Below the pieces are notes generated by a model. That model did not search any database. It had not been told where the DNA came from and saw only the letters and a program-made list of their open reading frames with translations. A stretch of 64,000 nt of DNA from Anaspis maculata (lineage: Eukaryota; Arthropoda; Insecta; Coleoptera; Scraptiidae): positions 2,356,001 to 2,420,000 of the forward strand of contig OX421968.1 of assembly GCA_949128115.1 (NCBI GenBank). Reading direction: 5' to 3'. Position numbers and translations under genes: made by a program. Below are positions 44,803-57,270 of this stretch, in pieces (position 1 is the first letter of the stretch; each line of letters begins with the position of its first letter).

Positions 44803-45695
44803 CTGGAAGCGTGGAATATACAAAAGGATGATGAGAAGGTAGGTATGCGGTACACGGCGCGTTAAAACAAAGAATACCAAGACAGAAAAATATATATCAG
44901 CGTGATCCGACGAAAGCCGTGAAATATATTAGCATTTGTCATGTTAATAGTCGCAGGGGGCAGATTGGCGGATTTGCTCGCGAACGCCGGAGGGCAGAGG
45001 CCCGCATGTCGCCGCACCTGCGGGCACGGCCATCGCGCGCCGATCCGTCAGAGGCGCACATCATTCATGGGATTAGCCCGGCTAACCTTGTTAATTGCCC
45101 GACTAGACCCGCGCCCGTCTCTACCCCAAACGTAAATCAGCACCGGCTAAAAGGGGATGAAACGGGCTTAAGTCATCACGCTGGTGCTGAATTTACACCG
45201 GAGTCGCACTCTTGGTTTGCCTGCACGGCCCTAAGACACCGACCTTTCCAACACCCCCCCGGCTTTGATTTACACTTTCAAATGCGCATCGATTCCTCTA
45301 TAATCCCGCATGTAAGCTTTGCAACTATTCCCACTAATTCCCATTTCCCACCTATAGCGAACCTCCATACCTCTCATCTACGATTCCAGTTTGCATGCAC
45401 AGACACAGACCCTGATTTTTGCTCGACACCGCACATTCCGAAATTTGCTATCGACCTACCTAATCACAAAGGCCTCGAATTTGTGCAGCTTTAAGTTCAA
45501 GCTAGGTGTAAACTAAGCTACCCAAGGGAATCGGTGCAAAACTTTGAAATTCGAAAGTAACTCAGAAGTACGACGACGACGACGACAACAACAACAAGTA
45601 ACATGGGTTACCTTCCCCTGTCATGCCTCCTTGAATACCACCACCCGTTTTGGTGGATCCAAAAGCATGTTTGGGTTAATCACGTAGGATATATA
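44803..45695. other. Probable intron start of RNF220 with a GC-rich island
   Basis: The acceptor CTTCCAG borders the exon at 44,802. From about 44,940 to 45,270 the sequence is clearly GC-richer than the rest of the window, with no splice-consistent minus-strand exon that I can find. The 191-codon plus frame at 44,919-45,494 matches no family I know. A (CGA)n(CAA)n tract lies at 45,574-45,597. A regulatory element or CpG-like island is possible. Confidence 0.4.
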
Positions 45696-46665
45696 ATTCG
45701 ACGTGCGAATGTAAGAACATCCTAACACAATTTTTGGCCATTTTGAGTTTTTTTTACAGTTTTTGCTGTTGAAAAATGTGCTCTTTCAAGTAGTGGTGTA
45801 ATCAGAATTTCAATCAAAAATTGTATAACAAAGTTATAAACAAAAATAGTAACATCCTAACTCGGTTTTGGCGGAATTCTAGAACCGTATCATCCTAACT
45901 TGTGTTAGGATCATATCTAGCGTCGAGTAACATCCTTACTCACGCTTCACAACAAGAGCATACTACGTATGTATTAGCGGTATAGCGAGAGAGCGCGACA
46001 TACTTTTGCACCTACTTCAAGTTTTTCTCTCATTTCTTTGTTGATTTGTGAAAAAAATTGTAAATGGTGTTCACTTTCAGATTGCCCCCCCCCCACTAGC
46101 CGCTTTATCCCTGAACCAATTTCAAAAATAAAAACTGTTTTTTGCAAAGATTTTTCCTGTATTTTTCAAATCTGCCCCAAATTTTTTCTTCAGATTCCTA
46201 ATTTGCATCAGGGTGTCAAGAAAAAATCATCTTGTTCAATTACCTCTTACATTTGATAATGCATTCGATGCAGACTTTTGTCCCGATTACAAAGAATATA
46301 TGAGACTTACGGGTTCATTTGATAAAAAAAAAATTGAAGGTTGTTCAAACGAAATGTTCAAAATCGCCTTGACTGATTTTCTTAATATTTTTGAACTGTT
46401 ACAATAATAAAATGTTGGCAGTTCGTTCGTCAAATGAACCCGTGAGTGTTATATTTCGTTGTAGTCAAGACAAAAGTCTGCATCGACTTGAGGTGGCGCC
46501 TTGAGGTACATTTCCGACAACATTTAATGCCTCAAACATATTCAGACATCTAAGGTAAGACGACATAAACAATATTGATTTTAAAACCCGATCAACACTG
46601 AAAAGCGTATACCTAATTATTGCTTAATAACCTAAAATTTCTGTAATATACACGTAGTTCTGATT
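45696..46665. repeat. Partner copy of the 5.7-kb repeat, with empty site
   Basis: ATTCGACGTGCGAATGTAAG through CATCCTAACTTGTGTTAGG and CGAGAGAGCGCGACATACTT matches 37-240 joined directly to 4211-5350. It lacks the 3.97-kb insertion and the CACCTTTCC MITE, so it records both empty sites. The right end is lost near the TAGTAGTTTTC MITE. Confidence 0.8.
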
Positions 46666-46727
46666 TTTTGCATCCCAGCTGTACAGGTATTCACGCGAAA
46701 CGGATACCCCCCCCCCATAGGTGTTTT

Positions 46728-46928
46728 CATGAAGATTTTGTGTTTCAGTGGGCATGCGCAAGATTTGACAGTTCCGGTCGGCTAGCATCAGAAGAGAGAA
46801 GAGGTATAGAGTGGGGAGAATTATTACAGAGCTGCGAGAGTCTGGCAAGTGGCAAGCACGCCAAGGTCGAATTTTTGCCGACCGGCAAGGAACGTGAGCA
46901 TGCGCTCTCGACCTGATGGAAACTACTA
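46728..46928. mobile_element. MITE, TAGTAGTTTTCATGA family copy B
   Basis: Shares GTGGGCATGCGCAAGATTTG and TTTTTGCCGACCGGCAAGGA with 18,212-18,405; ends TAGGTGTTTTCATGA and GATGGAAACTACTA. Confidence 0.75.
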
Positions 46929-48069
46929 TTATAGTATATTATAATACAAGTTTTAGATTCAATTGACGAGTGTGACAATAGGTCTTATAAAACGTGTGTT
47001 ATATACAATATGTTTTTCTATTTTGCAACTATACTATGCTTTTTTTATAAAAAAATGTAAAATATGTGCCTCTGCTAACAAAATTGTTGGGAATTGCTCT
47101 TGATGGTGGAAGCACAGTTTATCATCAGAAATGAGCCGGCCTTTTCTGAAATAAACCCCTTCTGCGAAGTGATGTTGCCTAAGCTGTCTCTTCTGTCAGT
47201 GAGTGCTGTCATGTCGATGTCATGCCCGCTGATATTGCCAACATTTCGGATTAAAAAAATGCGTATCGAAATGGAGCCTCTCACGATACGCGAATGACGT
47301 CATTTACGTATCGAAATGACTTTCTTATGAAGGCAAAATAGAAAAAAATATTCCTTTCATTATAATTCAAAAGAGAAAAAACTTTCCTGGAACTTTTTTT
47401 TCATAATTTCTGAATATGTCGAGTTCAATTTTTTCATTTCATGCCATATGGGTGCCGCATTTTTTATGCATTTATTCGAAACACCCTGTATTTCATCACC
47501 GCAATCGATGCACAAAAATGCATGACAAATTAAAAAAAAAATGACAATTCACAGTAGCATCTCAAAGGACTCAAAGGACATTTTTTCTTTTGGAATGATG
47601 GATTCATTCCAGAAATCAGATGTTTCGGATATCTTATTAGTCATTTTATGTCATTTAAAAGTATAACAAAATATTCCGGACATGCATATTTGAGTTCTAA
47701 AATGAATCCATTGTAATTTTTTTTTTTTTTCAAAAACAATTTCAAAAGTGTCATGCCATTTTGTATCCTTATCATTAGTTCAGAATGAATAGTTCTTCCG
47801 AAAGCAAATTAAATTTCATTGATATTTTCATTCCTTCAACTGGATTTTCTGAGACGATTTAGATTTGGGTTAATTTTGATGCAACTCTGTATTTTGAACA
47901 CTTGGCTCTAGTTGATTCTGACCCCAAAGTTTTCTTACTTCAAGTTCTGGCTTCAACATGAGCTTGAGATTTTGAAAATCGGTTGACGGGGAAAAAAGTT
48001 GGCACTGGAATACCAAAAAGTTGATCACCACAATTATTCGATCACCCTGATGATGAAACAGATAGACAA
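46929..48069. other. Stretch without gene
   Basis: A lone right end AAACACCCTGTATTTCATC lies at 47,480. The segment at 47,770-47,870 repeats 6070-6160. No coding signal. Confidence 0.4.
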
Positions 48070-48365
48070 AAAATCAAAAGTCGGTCGAAGCTAATGAGGT
48101 ATGTCTTCATACATTCGGTGTTAAAATTCATGAAAAAAAATCTTTGTTCAAATCGGGCTTGGTTGAACGCATCGGAGTTTTGCAACGTTTTACATACCAC
48201 CCTGTATGAACTTTATTTGAAGACTCTTGAGCTTCATATCTGTAGGATGGTTTGCCAAAAGATAAGGCTAACGACAGCGCAAACCGAAATAAAATCGGCT
48301 GTGGCCAAAAAAAGTTATGCCTTTTTGAAAAAGGGCGAAGTTATTGAGTGTTGCGCAGTTTATGG
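48070..48365. repeat. Half of a CAGGGTG composite, copy B
   Basis: Matches 13,880-14,200 (AAAGTCGGTC, CATACCACCCTGTATGAACT, TTTGAAAAAGGGC, TGTTGCGCAGTTTAT). As in copy A, only the right half exists. Confidence 0.65.
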
Positions 48366-48484
48366 TTTTTTTCCTTATTGCACTTGATTGCCTACGTTAA
48401 ATGTTGAATTATACGAACGAGTGTTTTTATTGTTCAATTATGAACAATGAAAATGCACAGGGCAAAGTATTTCAATAGAGAGTT

Positions 48485-48710
48485 GGACCGCAGTACTTTT
48501 TGGTGGCGTCTAAGCATGATGCCTCTTAACAGGTTACTGAGTTGCCACAGGGATTTCTCTCCACTCCGCGACTAGAGCATCAATAAGTTCTTGTCTTGCA
48601 GTGAGTTGTGGGTACTGGTAGTGCTTACAGTCTGCTTTGGAGAGCATCCCATATGTACTCAATTGGATTGATGTCGGGCGATAAGTTTAGCCATATCATT
48701 GTGTTGATTT
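48485..48710 (-). pseudogene. Tc1/mariner transposase C-terminal relic
   Basis: The minus strand from about 48,705 reads IWLNLSPDINPIEYIWDALQ then SRL-stop. After a shift of frame it reads QLTARQELIDALVAEWREIP. SPDxNPIExxWDxL is the motif carrying the last catalytic acidic residue (the E of DDE) in Tc1-like transposases, and the ALVxEWxxIP block follows it in intact proteins. A stop and a frameshift are present and the N-terminal two thirds are missing. It neither overlaps nor obviously belongs to the fold-backs nearby. Confidence 0.75.
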
Positions 48711-48949
48711 CATTATTCACGAAAAATTCATTCTCAATATTGCCCATGTTACATTTATTATTATTATTGTTATTATTGTTAATTTTTTTAAGCCATTTTT
48801 ACAAAACCCAAAGCAAAACTGTTTATAGCAACATGAAGAACTGTCAAATTAATCGACTCAACTTAGGGACCTACTTGATTGAATATTTAAAGCCAGCTTT
48901 GCGCGCGAAAAATCACCTCACGAAAAAAACCTATTGGGTAGTATAATTA

Positions 48950-49050
48950 AAAAATAAGCATAAGCATTTGCTTAGATTTTTGAGGAGTTGCTAAGCAGAC
49001 TTTTCCTAGCAACGCCTATGAAATCCAAGCACATGCTTATGCTTATTTTT
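48950..49050. mobile_element. 101-bp MITE, AAAAATAAGCATAAGCA ends
   Basis: AAAAATAAGCATAAGCA is mirrored by TGCTTATGCTTATTTTT, and the inner words TTGCTTAGATTT and AAATCCAAGC also pair. Confidence 0.65.
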
Positions 49051-49093
49051 AGCGCATTTTCGTAGGAAATACGCTATTAGCCGCGCTTTGATG

Positions 49094-49121
49094 TCCGTCC
49101 GTCTGTCCGTCTGTCCGTCTT
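49094..49121. repeat. (GTCCGTCT)n short tandem repeat
   Basis: GTCCGTCCGTCTGTCCGTCT continues for about 28 bp. It follows GCGCTTTGAT within what may be another repeat end. Confidence 0.7.
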
Positions 49122-51089
49122 GTAGTTGAACTCCTAAACGAAAAGTCGTAGCGGTATCGGGTTTTCTGCAAATTAATGCTGTATGTCTGCGGATGGGAAT
49201 AGGCACAAAAAATATTTGGTCAGACCGCACAATTGCAAGAATAAAAATTTAAATCTTCAAAAAGTATTTAGTGTGTTTGAAGTATTTAACGCTACGGTGT
49301 GAACTTCTGCAAACATCCATCTTGCAAACTGTTTTAGATACATGCATACATCCAGCGAACGAAAGATGCAGAAAGATATAAAGAAATTTTTCGTTGAAAA
49401 ATCAACCTAATTGATTCATTCTCAAGGAAGATATCTCTATTTTTATGCGGAATCCATACTTACGCACTTATATGCGGATGCGATTTTCAAGTCGCGGCGC
49501 GTAGTTCTAAACACAAGCTGATGCTTCTGGCTCCGTGCTTGTGATCGATATAGGTATAATTCTCACCCATTCAGGATATTTTCTAGTTTTGGTTGATGTC
49601 ATTCTGTTGTTTTAATTTATTATTGACTACTCGTGTTTTCATAAAGATTGATGATTTCTTGTGGTAGTTTTGAGACAATCTGTTTACAGGTTACAGTGAA
49701 CAGTGTACTCATCTGCACTCCGAAAATGCGCTCATGAGACTCACCCCCGTTTGCTACTTGTTTATCAATACTACCCATTCTGTAACTATGCTATCTGTAT
49801 TTATGTACTGTAACTATGCAACCTGAGCATCAAGCTGAGGAATAATGAGTTCCTCATGCTATTGACTACCAGATACAGAAAAATTCAAAATTCAAAATTA
49901 CAGGGTGGACACGAAAGTTCCTGTGCCATTGCGAAAAAGTACAAAATTACAAGGCATTCTTTATCACTCTGTATCAAACAAATCGCTGTCACGAGCCAAC
50001 AAGCACTTGCAGATGGTGAAAGTAGAAGGGTTTAGCTTGAAATTGGTGCAAGTTGTTTCAAAATCCAATAATTTTCAAGAGAATTTACAGTGATTGAAAA
50101 CCGAACAATTTTTTGGGTGTCCCACTTCAAATTGTGACCATTATATTATGTTGTAATACTGCGTCAAATTAATGTCTAATTTTATTATTGTGTCTTGAGT
50201 CATGAATATAGCGGTAATGAGGTGGTGAAAATAAACTGATTCAATCAGTCGCATGAAGATCGATGGCGGTAAAGAGAGAAGAGAAGGGGAACTGTTATGT
50301 TCCAGTGACATTGGGTAACTATTTAATTTTCAAAAGGTGTGTTTATACCCTGGATCTGAGATCTGTTTCACTTCGATAGTATAAACCGCAATACATACTG
50401 ACCGTAGGTACTTGCAATAAATACCGTACATTTTTGAATATCTACGAAAGATAAAATTTTAATTATAACGTTGACAGATCCACGTGGGTCTTCGATTTGG
50501 CACGTCTCGAAGCGAATAAAAGACACGCTAATAAACAATAATGATTATAATGGGAGTTTGAAGTGGCGGGAAGTTCGCGAGAGCCGGCCTTATACAAGTT
50601 TAGATTATATCCGTGCCTTTAGACAGAACAGACAATTTCAGACGAGTGTTGTTAAATGCTCATCGCTGGCCCACTTAGTGTTTATAACAGATTTAATTAA
50701 TTAATTTAGGCGCTCTCAACCAGCCTTTTCGTAATCTTACAGCCAGTTATTACTTTGTAAGTATAATAACTGTAACACTACTCGACAATTTGAAAATTAA
50801 TATCTTCATAAAATGCCCCTCGCTGCGAGCTGCCATATTTAAGAGCGTGTGTCGCCCTTATGAAAGCTTATGTTCTTATACCGCTGCCGGCGACACAATA
50901 GCATTACCTGTGGATAGCTGGATATACCCCACACGATTTATGACATGACGCACATTATTTTTATACCGTCATTTACGACAACATGCCATATAATCAAAAG
51001 TGGCCTTATAAAAATGGCCAGTTACATGTAATTTGCTGGTGTTCAAGCGACCCTGTGTAAATCGCCCAAATAGGTATAGGTGCATGCAG

Positions 51090-51139
<50 letters not shown>

Positions 51140-53434
51140 TTCAAAAAAAATAAAATTAAAACGGACAAAATATTCCTATAAGAATCGTGGAATCATGATC
51201 ATAAAACAATCGAAATGAAGTATGAAATAGTGTAAACCGCATGAATTCGTGTTTAGTGCTTTTTGAACAAGATAGATTTTAGGCGAAATTGCTTCCCCAG
51301 TGTTCACAGGTATGCATTTAGTACCATATGGTGTTAGCAGGCTAATCGCGTTATTGATAGACAGGGTGCCACCATATATACACGCATCGCGTCCACATAA
51401 CAATATTTTTTATGCACGGTACATCATTCAAAGTGCCATGATGATGGTGTGGAAAAAGGACTAATTTTTCATATAGCCATTATTGATTCTACGCGGAGTT
51501 TGCAAGCACCCGACGCCATAAGAAGCTGTATTGGACATTGCCGAGAATTTGCCGTGTCCAAATAAAAACCAGTGGTAGTGCTCGGTTGACAGCTGTCATT
51601 CACTTTGCTTGTTTAGAGTTTTGTTTTATACGAATAATTTGTTTGGCAGTATTAATTCCCAAAGGCATCTTGACAAAAACTGGTATTTGAAGAGATACTT
51701 CTTGTTATAATCTTATTGATGAAGCACATACCAATAAACCCGTCTTCTTATAGTCGAGAATGTCGACACCAATAAAATTCAATCAAATGGAAAAAGCTGG
51801 CAATTTTTTTTCAAAGGGACTCAATTAGCCTCTCTTTGTACCCACAAATAAGTGTAATGGTCAAACCTCTAGCCAAATGTTACATTAAAGACGCAACAAC
51901 GCAAAGGCATCAACATGATTCATTTTCACATCACGACTTATGTCCGCTGTCGACAAAACAAGATATTAACAAAGTTTTGATCCGACGGCTGGACACAGGG
52001 TATAGGATAAGGTGTATAAGGCAATTAATTTCGGATTTACCCCGAAACAAACCTCGGTGACCCTCTCCCTTAGACTTGCTTATTATTAACATAACCGAAA
52101 TGATAATGATTATAACAAAAGCATACGCAAGCAAACAGCTTATCTGGTGATTGTTCCATCGAGTGAGATTCATAAACAATTTGACAAGCTCTAATGATTA
52201 CGGTAATTTCACTTAATATAGATTATGGGCTACTGAATAATCCCACCTGTTATGTAGAGCATACGCAGGTACATAGATATCTATTTCACCTAGATTATAT
52301 TTTAATCTGACTAGTAAAAAGCCATTTGACAGCTCTAAGATTGTAACATATGGTCGATTCGTTATTACTAAACGTGCATATGTTACATCAGTTAACCATG
52401 TATAATCGAACTTGTTCTACACTCGTTCTATATGGACATATCGAATAACTACTGTACCCAGAGAGGAACGAAATTGCGGAACAAAACGGTATTACAGGGA
52501 TCGAGCGAAATATTTACGATGTAAACCGAAAGTTTGCTGTTCATAAAAAGTAGGATGATTGTAAGTGGCTTTTCTGGACAGAGGGATAATCTTTGAAAAA
52601 AAATGACACAGGGATTTATTGGGCTAACAATGTTCAGAAGAGGGCGAGAATGTCCGTTTGCAGGGACCACTGGAGATTGGCGGCTTTAACTGAAGCGCGT
52701 GCATCGACTGCTAAATTTTGCAATACACAAATCGATCACCACATCATAACACGTATGTATACTTTTGTAACACTGTTTTAGATCATCGCCGATGCTTAGG
52801 TAAAATTAGAACAAAACCATAGCTACCTAATATTAATATTCCATCACTTGTAGTACGAGTAGTATGTATGTGTGTGCGCGTGTGTGAAGGACCAAAAGGA
52901 CTAAAGGAGGCTTTAAATATTCAAATGAGTCTATATCTATACCGAGGACATAATATGGGGGCTGTATGAGGGCAGTTTGCGGGGCGCATTGGATGGATGT
53001 CTATGTGTGAATATGAGAACATGTGAGTGTGAAGAACAGTTTTGAAAGGAAATGGTCCGCACACCATTGCTTCCTTCTCACCAAACTCCCGCAAACCGCT
53101 CTGTTAACTCTTCAGCCCGGAAACAATAGTATTCAAGTTTATGTTGAGACATTTGCTACATTTCCTATGGATTTATTTTATTGGACACGACTCGTATACA
53201 CATACACTCTTGCACTGGGCTGGTTCTTTTTATATTATTTATTCTCGACTCATTTCCAAATTTGTTCTGGTAAACATGGTTGTAACTTTTTATCACTGTA
53301 TGGGTTTCGTTGGATTGCGCGGAAAATTCCCGGCGAATTGATATTGTCACTTTGAAACGCACAATGCAATGGTCCCTGTCGTTTATTTTATTTCTATAAT
53401 GTTGTGAAGTGTGTATATAAATATTATAATGAGC
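49122..53434. other. Long stretch without recognised gene
   Basis: Low repeat density. A lone TA-CAGGGTGGACACGAAAG end lies at 49,900 and a (TA)n tract at 51,092-51,138. Open frames up to 110 codons show no domain or splice pattern that I recognise. It may be intron of the RNF220-like gene if that gene extends to the right. Confidence 0.4.
51092..51138. repeat. (TA)n microsatellite
   Basis: About 23 TA units in a row. Confidence 0.9.
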
Positions 53435-53473
53435 TCGAGGGGTTGATCACTTTGAATTTTGGTGTCCCACATA

Positions 53474-53560
53474 TTATGCAATACTGTATCACTATTGCAT
53501 AGTATTGCATAAGTATTGCACAGTATTGCACGAGTATTGCACGAGTATTATGCAGTGTAA
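53474..53560. repeat. GTATTGCAT tandem array, left
   Basis: About eight irregular units of TATTGCATAG / GTATTGCACA, 9-12 bp long. The same unit is amplified at 57,113-57,270. Confidence 0.75.
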
Positions 53561-54440
53561 GTATTCATAAAAAGATCATAAGTTTGCATACGTCATAAAA
53601 AGTGACACAATTTGACACAAAAGGTAATATGTACTGATGAATCTCAATCAAAAATTTCAGATAACCTTCGAAGTATGACTGGTCTAAATTGAATTCCTGA
53701 AAATACCTCGAAAATACCCAAGCAATTTTTTCTGGCACGGTCAAACTTGAGCCGTAATAGTATATTACATACTCGGGTAGGAAGCGTCATATTACAGGCG
53801 AGAGCCAAGATACATAACCGAGGCGCAAAGCGCCGAGGTAAGGTAGGGCTCGAGGCTGTAATGAAGCTTACTACCGTAGTTTGTATACTATTTTATTCAC
53901 AATCATGTACTTTACGTTTGTTGAAAGTTAGGATAAAATTGGTTTTTCATAATAACGGTCAACGAAACTGAAAAGCCATGGATATTTTACAAAAGAAATC
54001 AAATCATTCACACTCAGTATAAAACGTAAAGTTATTCCTACGAATTTTGCGAATAAAAATAAATAATTGAATAAAACCAAGCCATTTCCAAGATATTTTA
54101 CTATGGACATATGAAAGTATAGACTATGCGCGTGTTTTTTATCCATACTCAAATAGTGAGTAGGCGCCAATCTTGAAAACAGGGTTTTTAGGCAAAAAAT
54201 AGCAAGTATGGGTACTTATTCTCTTTAATGGTCCACAGAATCGGAAAATTTATTTATTTTTGTAAAATATTAGACGGTTTCGTATTCCATGAAAAATTAT
54301 GGAAGGTTTATTTCTTGTGCAGTATCGTATCAAAAAATTGAATCAAGTAGGCTTGGAATTTGACGTGTTTCTAAAACAAAATTTAAATTTGCTGTCAATT
54401 TCCAAATTTCTTTCGAACCAGTTCAGTTCAAAACATTAAA

Positions 54441-54807
54441 ATGGATAGTGAAAGTGACATGGAACTTACGCCGCCCGAATTGCGGCTGGCCGCAAAGCAT
54501 GTGTCTGGCCAATTGCTCCCAGATAAAAGTAGAGCGAGATACGAAAAGGCGTACACCTTGTTCAAGGAGTGGGCAATGGCGAAGGGAGCCCATTCTGTGA
54601 CGGAAAATGTGCTTCTGGCGTACTTTGGTCAGTTGGACAAAGACAAGAAAGCGTCAACACTTTGGGCTACGTATTCAATGATTCGGGCACCTCTGAAAAT
54701 AAATGAAAAAATTGATATCTCGAAGTATGGCAGATTACAAGCTTTTTTTGAAGAAAGAGAACGTCGGGTACAAAGCGAAGAAATCCAACGTTTCCACTAA
54801 AGACTAA
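54441..54807 (+). pseudogene. Tyrosine-recombinase-like N-terminal domain, frameshifted
   Basis: The frame starts MDSESDMELTPPELRLAAKH. It contains SRARYEKAYTLFKEWAMAKG, VLLAYFGQLDKDKKASTLWA and LKINEKIDISKYGRLQAF. This alpha-helical layout is the core-binding (SAM-like) domain that precedes the catalytic part in phage-integrase/Crypton-type recombinases and their domesticated insect relatives. At a run of seven T (54,743-54,749) the better continuation moves to the next frame, which reads KKENVGYKAKKSNVSTKD before a stop at 54,805-54,807. So there is a one-base frameshift, and the catalytic R-H-R-Y domain is absent. The start ATG is well placed after a short leader. It could instead be the first exon of a longer gene, but I see no downstream exon. 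Confidence 0.6.
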
Positions 54808-55309
54808 AGATATTATTACAAAGTGGGTGATTTCCACATAATTTCACCTACCCTCCACCTACTGCAATTTATTCAATAAACCAATTATTATGCCATGCCG
54901 GGGGGCAATACGTTTCATTGCACATTTTCGTGGCTTTTTCGTTCCAGACTTCCAGAGTTCAGAACAAGAAACTAACACCATCATTATAAAAATCACCCAG
55001 AACATAACCTTTCAAAACCACAAATCAGCTGTCAAACAAAACTGCCAAAACTAAAAAGCGAAGTAGGCAGGTGTTTATTATCCATAGTGGTTAGCAAAGC
55101 TGTTCATTTTCCCGAGAGGTCGGCAAGAGGCTACTTCCCAACTTTTTAAAGGGTATGTAATGAATCAATTAACATAGTGATTGTGAATAAAAGATATTGA
55201 CGTTTCTTATAACATTTTTCATGTACTTTCTGAATCTGATCTTGAAAAATACGAAGACTACTTTTTAGGCAAAAACTTGAGAAAAAAATTGAGCCCGGTT
55301 CTGAACTTT

Positions 55310-55550
55310 TTGGATTGATAGTGTATAGTGAGCCTCAGCTGTGAAATGAATCTGTCAAATTTCAATCAATTCTATTCAGCAGGTCCGGAAATATGGCCGA
55401 TGAAGTTCTCGATCCAACACTTGAATCACCCTGTAGTGTATATCCTAAACGGAGGACCTTAGAAAAATTCTGGAGCCAGATCCTGATTCCCCTCAAAAAT
55501 CCTTATTAACCCAGCCATGTTGGTTTACTCCTGCAACACCCTGTATAAAA
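55310..55550. repeat. Half-copy related to the 37.5-kb composite
   Basis: TTGAATCACCCTGTAGTG, GAAAAATTCTGGAGCCAGAT and CTGATTCCC follow the order of 38,650-38,720, then a lone AACACCCTGTATAAAAC end at 55,531. The left half is missing. Confidence 0.5.
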
Positions 55551-56072
55551 CTGTGCAAAATCTGAATGACATATCAATAGGTGCCCTTTCGTTAAGTGAT
55601 TTTCAATGATGCAGTGAAGTCATGAGTATATTAGATATTTTGATTTTGAATGTTATTTTTTGTAATGTTCATTACATTCAGCAAAATGTAATTTTGTATA
55701 GCTAATCATTTCTTGAGCAGTTTTTGAGTGATATGTCACATGTCTACTACAGCATGTTTCATGTCTCCATTGGTAGTAGGTATTTGTTTTGAAGAAATGT
55801 GGGAATAACAAAGAGTGGAGATTTCAAGATTTTCACAAAATTATAGGTGTAGGTACCCAGTTAGGAGTGTGCAGTGGGCGACATTATTTGAAACTTCCCC
55901 CAAAAAACAGTAGTTACCTATGAAAATTGCATATTAATATGGTAAATACTGAAGGAATCAAACTTCTTGTCTTTCTTGTCCAAAGATGATGCAACTGCGA
56001 ACGTTTTCGCATTTCCTGGAATCTCGCATCGTCAAGATTTTTCAGCACTGCCGCTAAGCTACATCCAACAAA

Positions 56073-56745
56073 ATAGAAAAATACTTTTTTGCACTACCTA
56101 TATTAAATGCGTTATTTTACGACCTCAAAACAGGGCCTAAAGTGACTCTCTTTAGCCCTTGGGCAAAAAAGTCGTCATGGCAACGAGCGCTCTTGATCCG
56201 TCAGAGGAGACGTCACCTTCTATTTTGACGTAACTACTTGATGCGATGCAAAATAGACTTTAATTGGTCGGGAACACGAAAGACTACAAGAAAAACAAAA
56301 TTAGTACGTTTACCAAAACCAATAAATACCTGTTTTATGCTAGCAAGCGATGGGGCCCCGGTAGCTACGTGTTCAAGATAGGTGATAGGATGTCAAGCTG
56401 CTTTCGGAGCACAGCCTGTCCCGATTCCGAATTTTGTTGATCGCATGGTACATCGTGCGACGTACCGTACAACCAAGTAATCAGCGCTGCCATGACAATT
56501 TTTCAACGACTCAATAACTCGAAATTTTCAATCTTGCACTAGCCAGTGCAAAAAACATTGTATGCACCTTGGGCTGAAGTGCGTTTTTTCCCCTTGTGCT
56601 TGCTTCCCTCGGCCTATGGCCTCGGTCGCAATCTCGCGCATCGGGGAAAAAAAGTGGCACTTTATGCCCATGGTACATAATAGTTATTTATGTACCATCG
56701 TAAAATAACGCATTCAATATAGGTAGTGCAAAAATAACTATTTTA
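56073..56745. mobile_element. 673-bp fold-back, GCACTACCTATATT ends
   Basis: TTTTGCACTACCTATATTAA and AATGCGTTATTTTACGA are mirrored by TCGTAAAATAACGCATT and AATATAGGTAGTGCAAAA. The interior has its own hairpin (GTGCGTTTTTTCCCC against GGGGAAAAAAAGTGGCAC) around a GC-rich GGCCTATGGCC core. Confidence 0.7.
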
Positions 56746-57112
56746 TGTACCTAAGGGCAAATTCATGCCTATTTCGTGTTGAATTGTGTCCCTCAGCCCA
56801 CAGCGAATTATTATGACTAATTATGCAAAATTAGTCCTGCGATGTTGCCTTGGACGTGGGATTCGACAATGTTTCGCTCCGTTTTCATCTCGGTTTTCAT
56901 GATTCTAGAGATATAATGAGAGCTAGTCAGCTACTTCCCACACCTCCAAATTCGACTCCGATTTTCACATGAACGGAGACTCAATTTTCCACAAGTATTT
57001 TTTAGCGAAAAGATGCGAGAAAGAGCCGAGCTTTTTAGCGAGAGTGAACTTTCCTCAACACCGTTTCGTTCGTGTTGGTCAGGTATCCGATTAGATCCGA
57101 GCATGCGCAGTA

Positions 57113-57270
57113 TGTTCAAGTATTGCATGAGTATTGCATAGGCATTGTACATGGATTGCATGGTATTGCATAAGAATTGCATAGTATTCCATAAGTGTTT
57201 ACAGTATTGAGTATTGCATAGGTATTGCACATTGCACAGTATTGCATTTACTGGTGTCCCACATATTGCA
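57113..57270. repeat. GTATTGCAT tandem array, right
   Basis: About a dozen irregular units (TATTGCATGAG, TATTGCATAGG, GAATTGCATAG). Same unit as at 53,474. Confidence 0.75.

Noticed and set aside
44919..45494. Plus-strand open frame of 191 codons
   Set aside because: It lies in a GC-rich patch, has no recognisable motif, signal or splice context, and a Pro/His/Ser-rich mixed composition. Kept only as a finding about composition.
53474..57270. GTATTGCAT arrays as a possible CRISPR or telomere-type repeat
   Set aside because: Units are irregular, 9-12 bp, without spacers, and the genome is eukaryotic. They are simple minisatellites.
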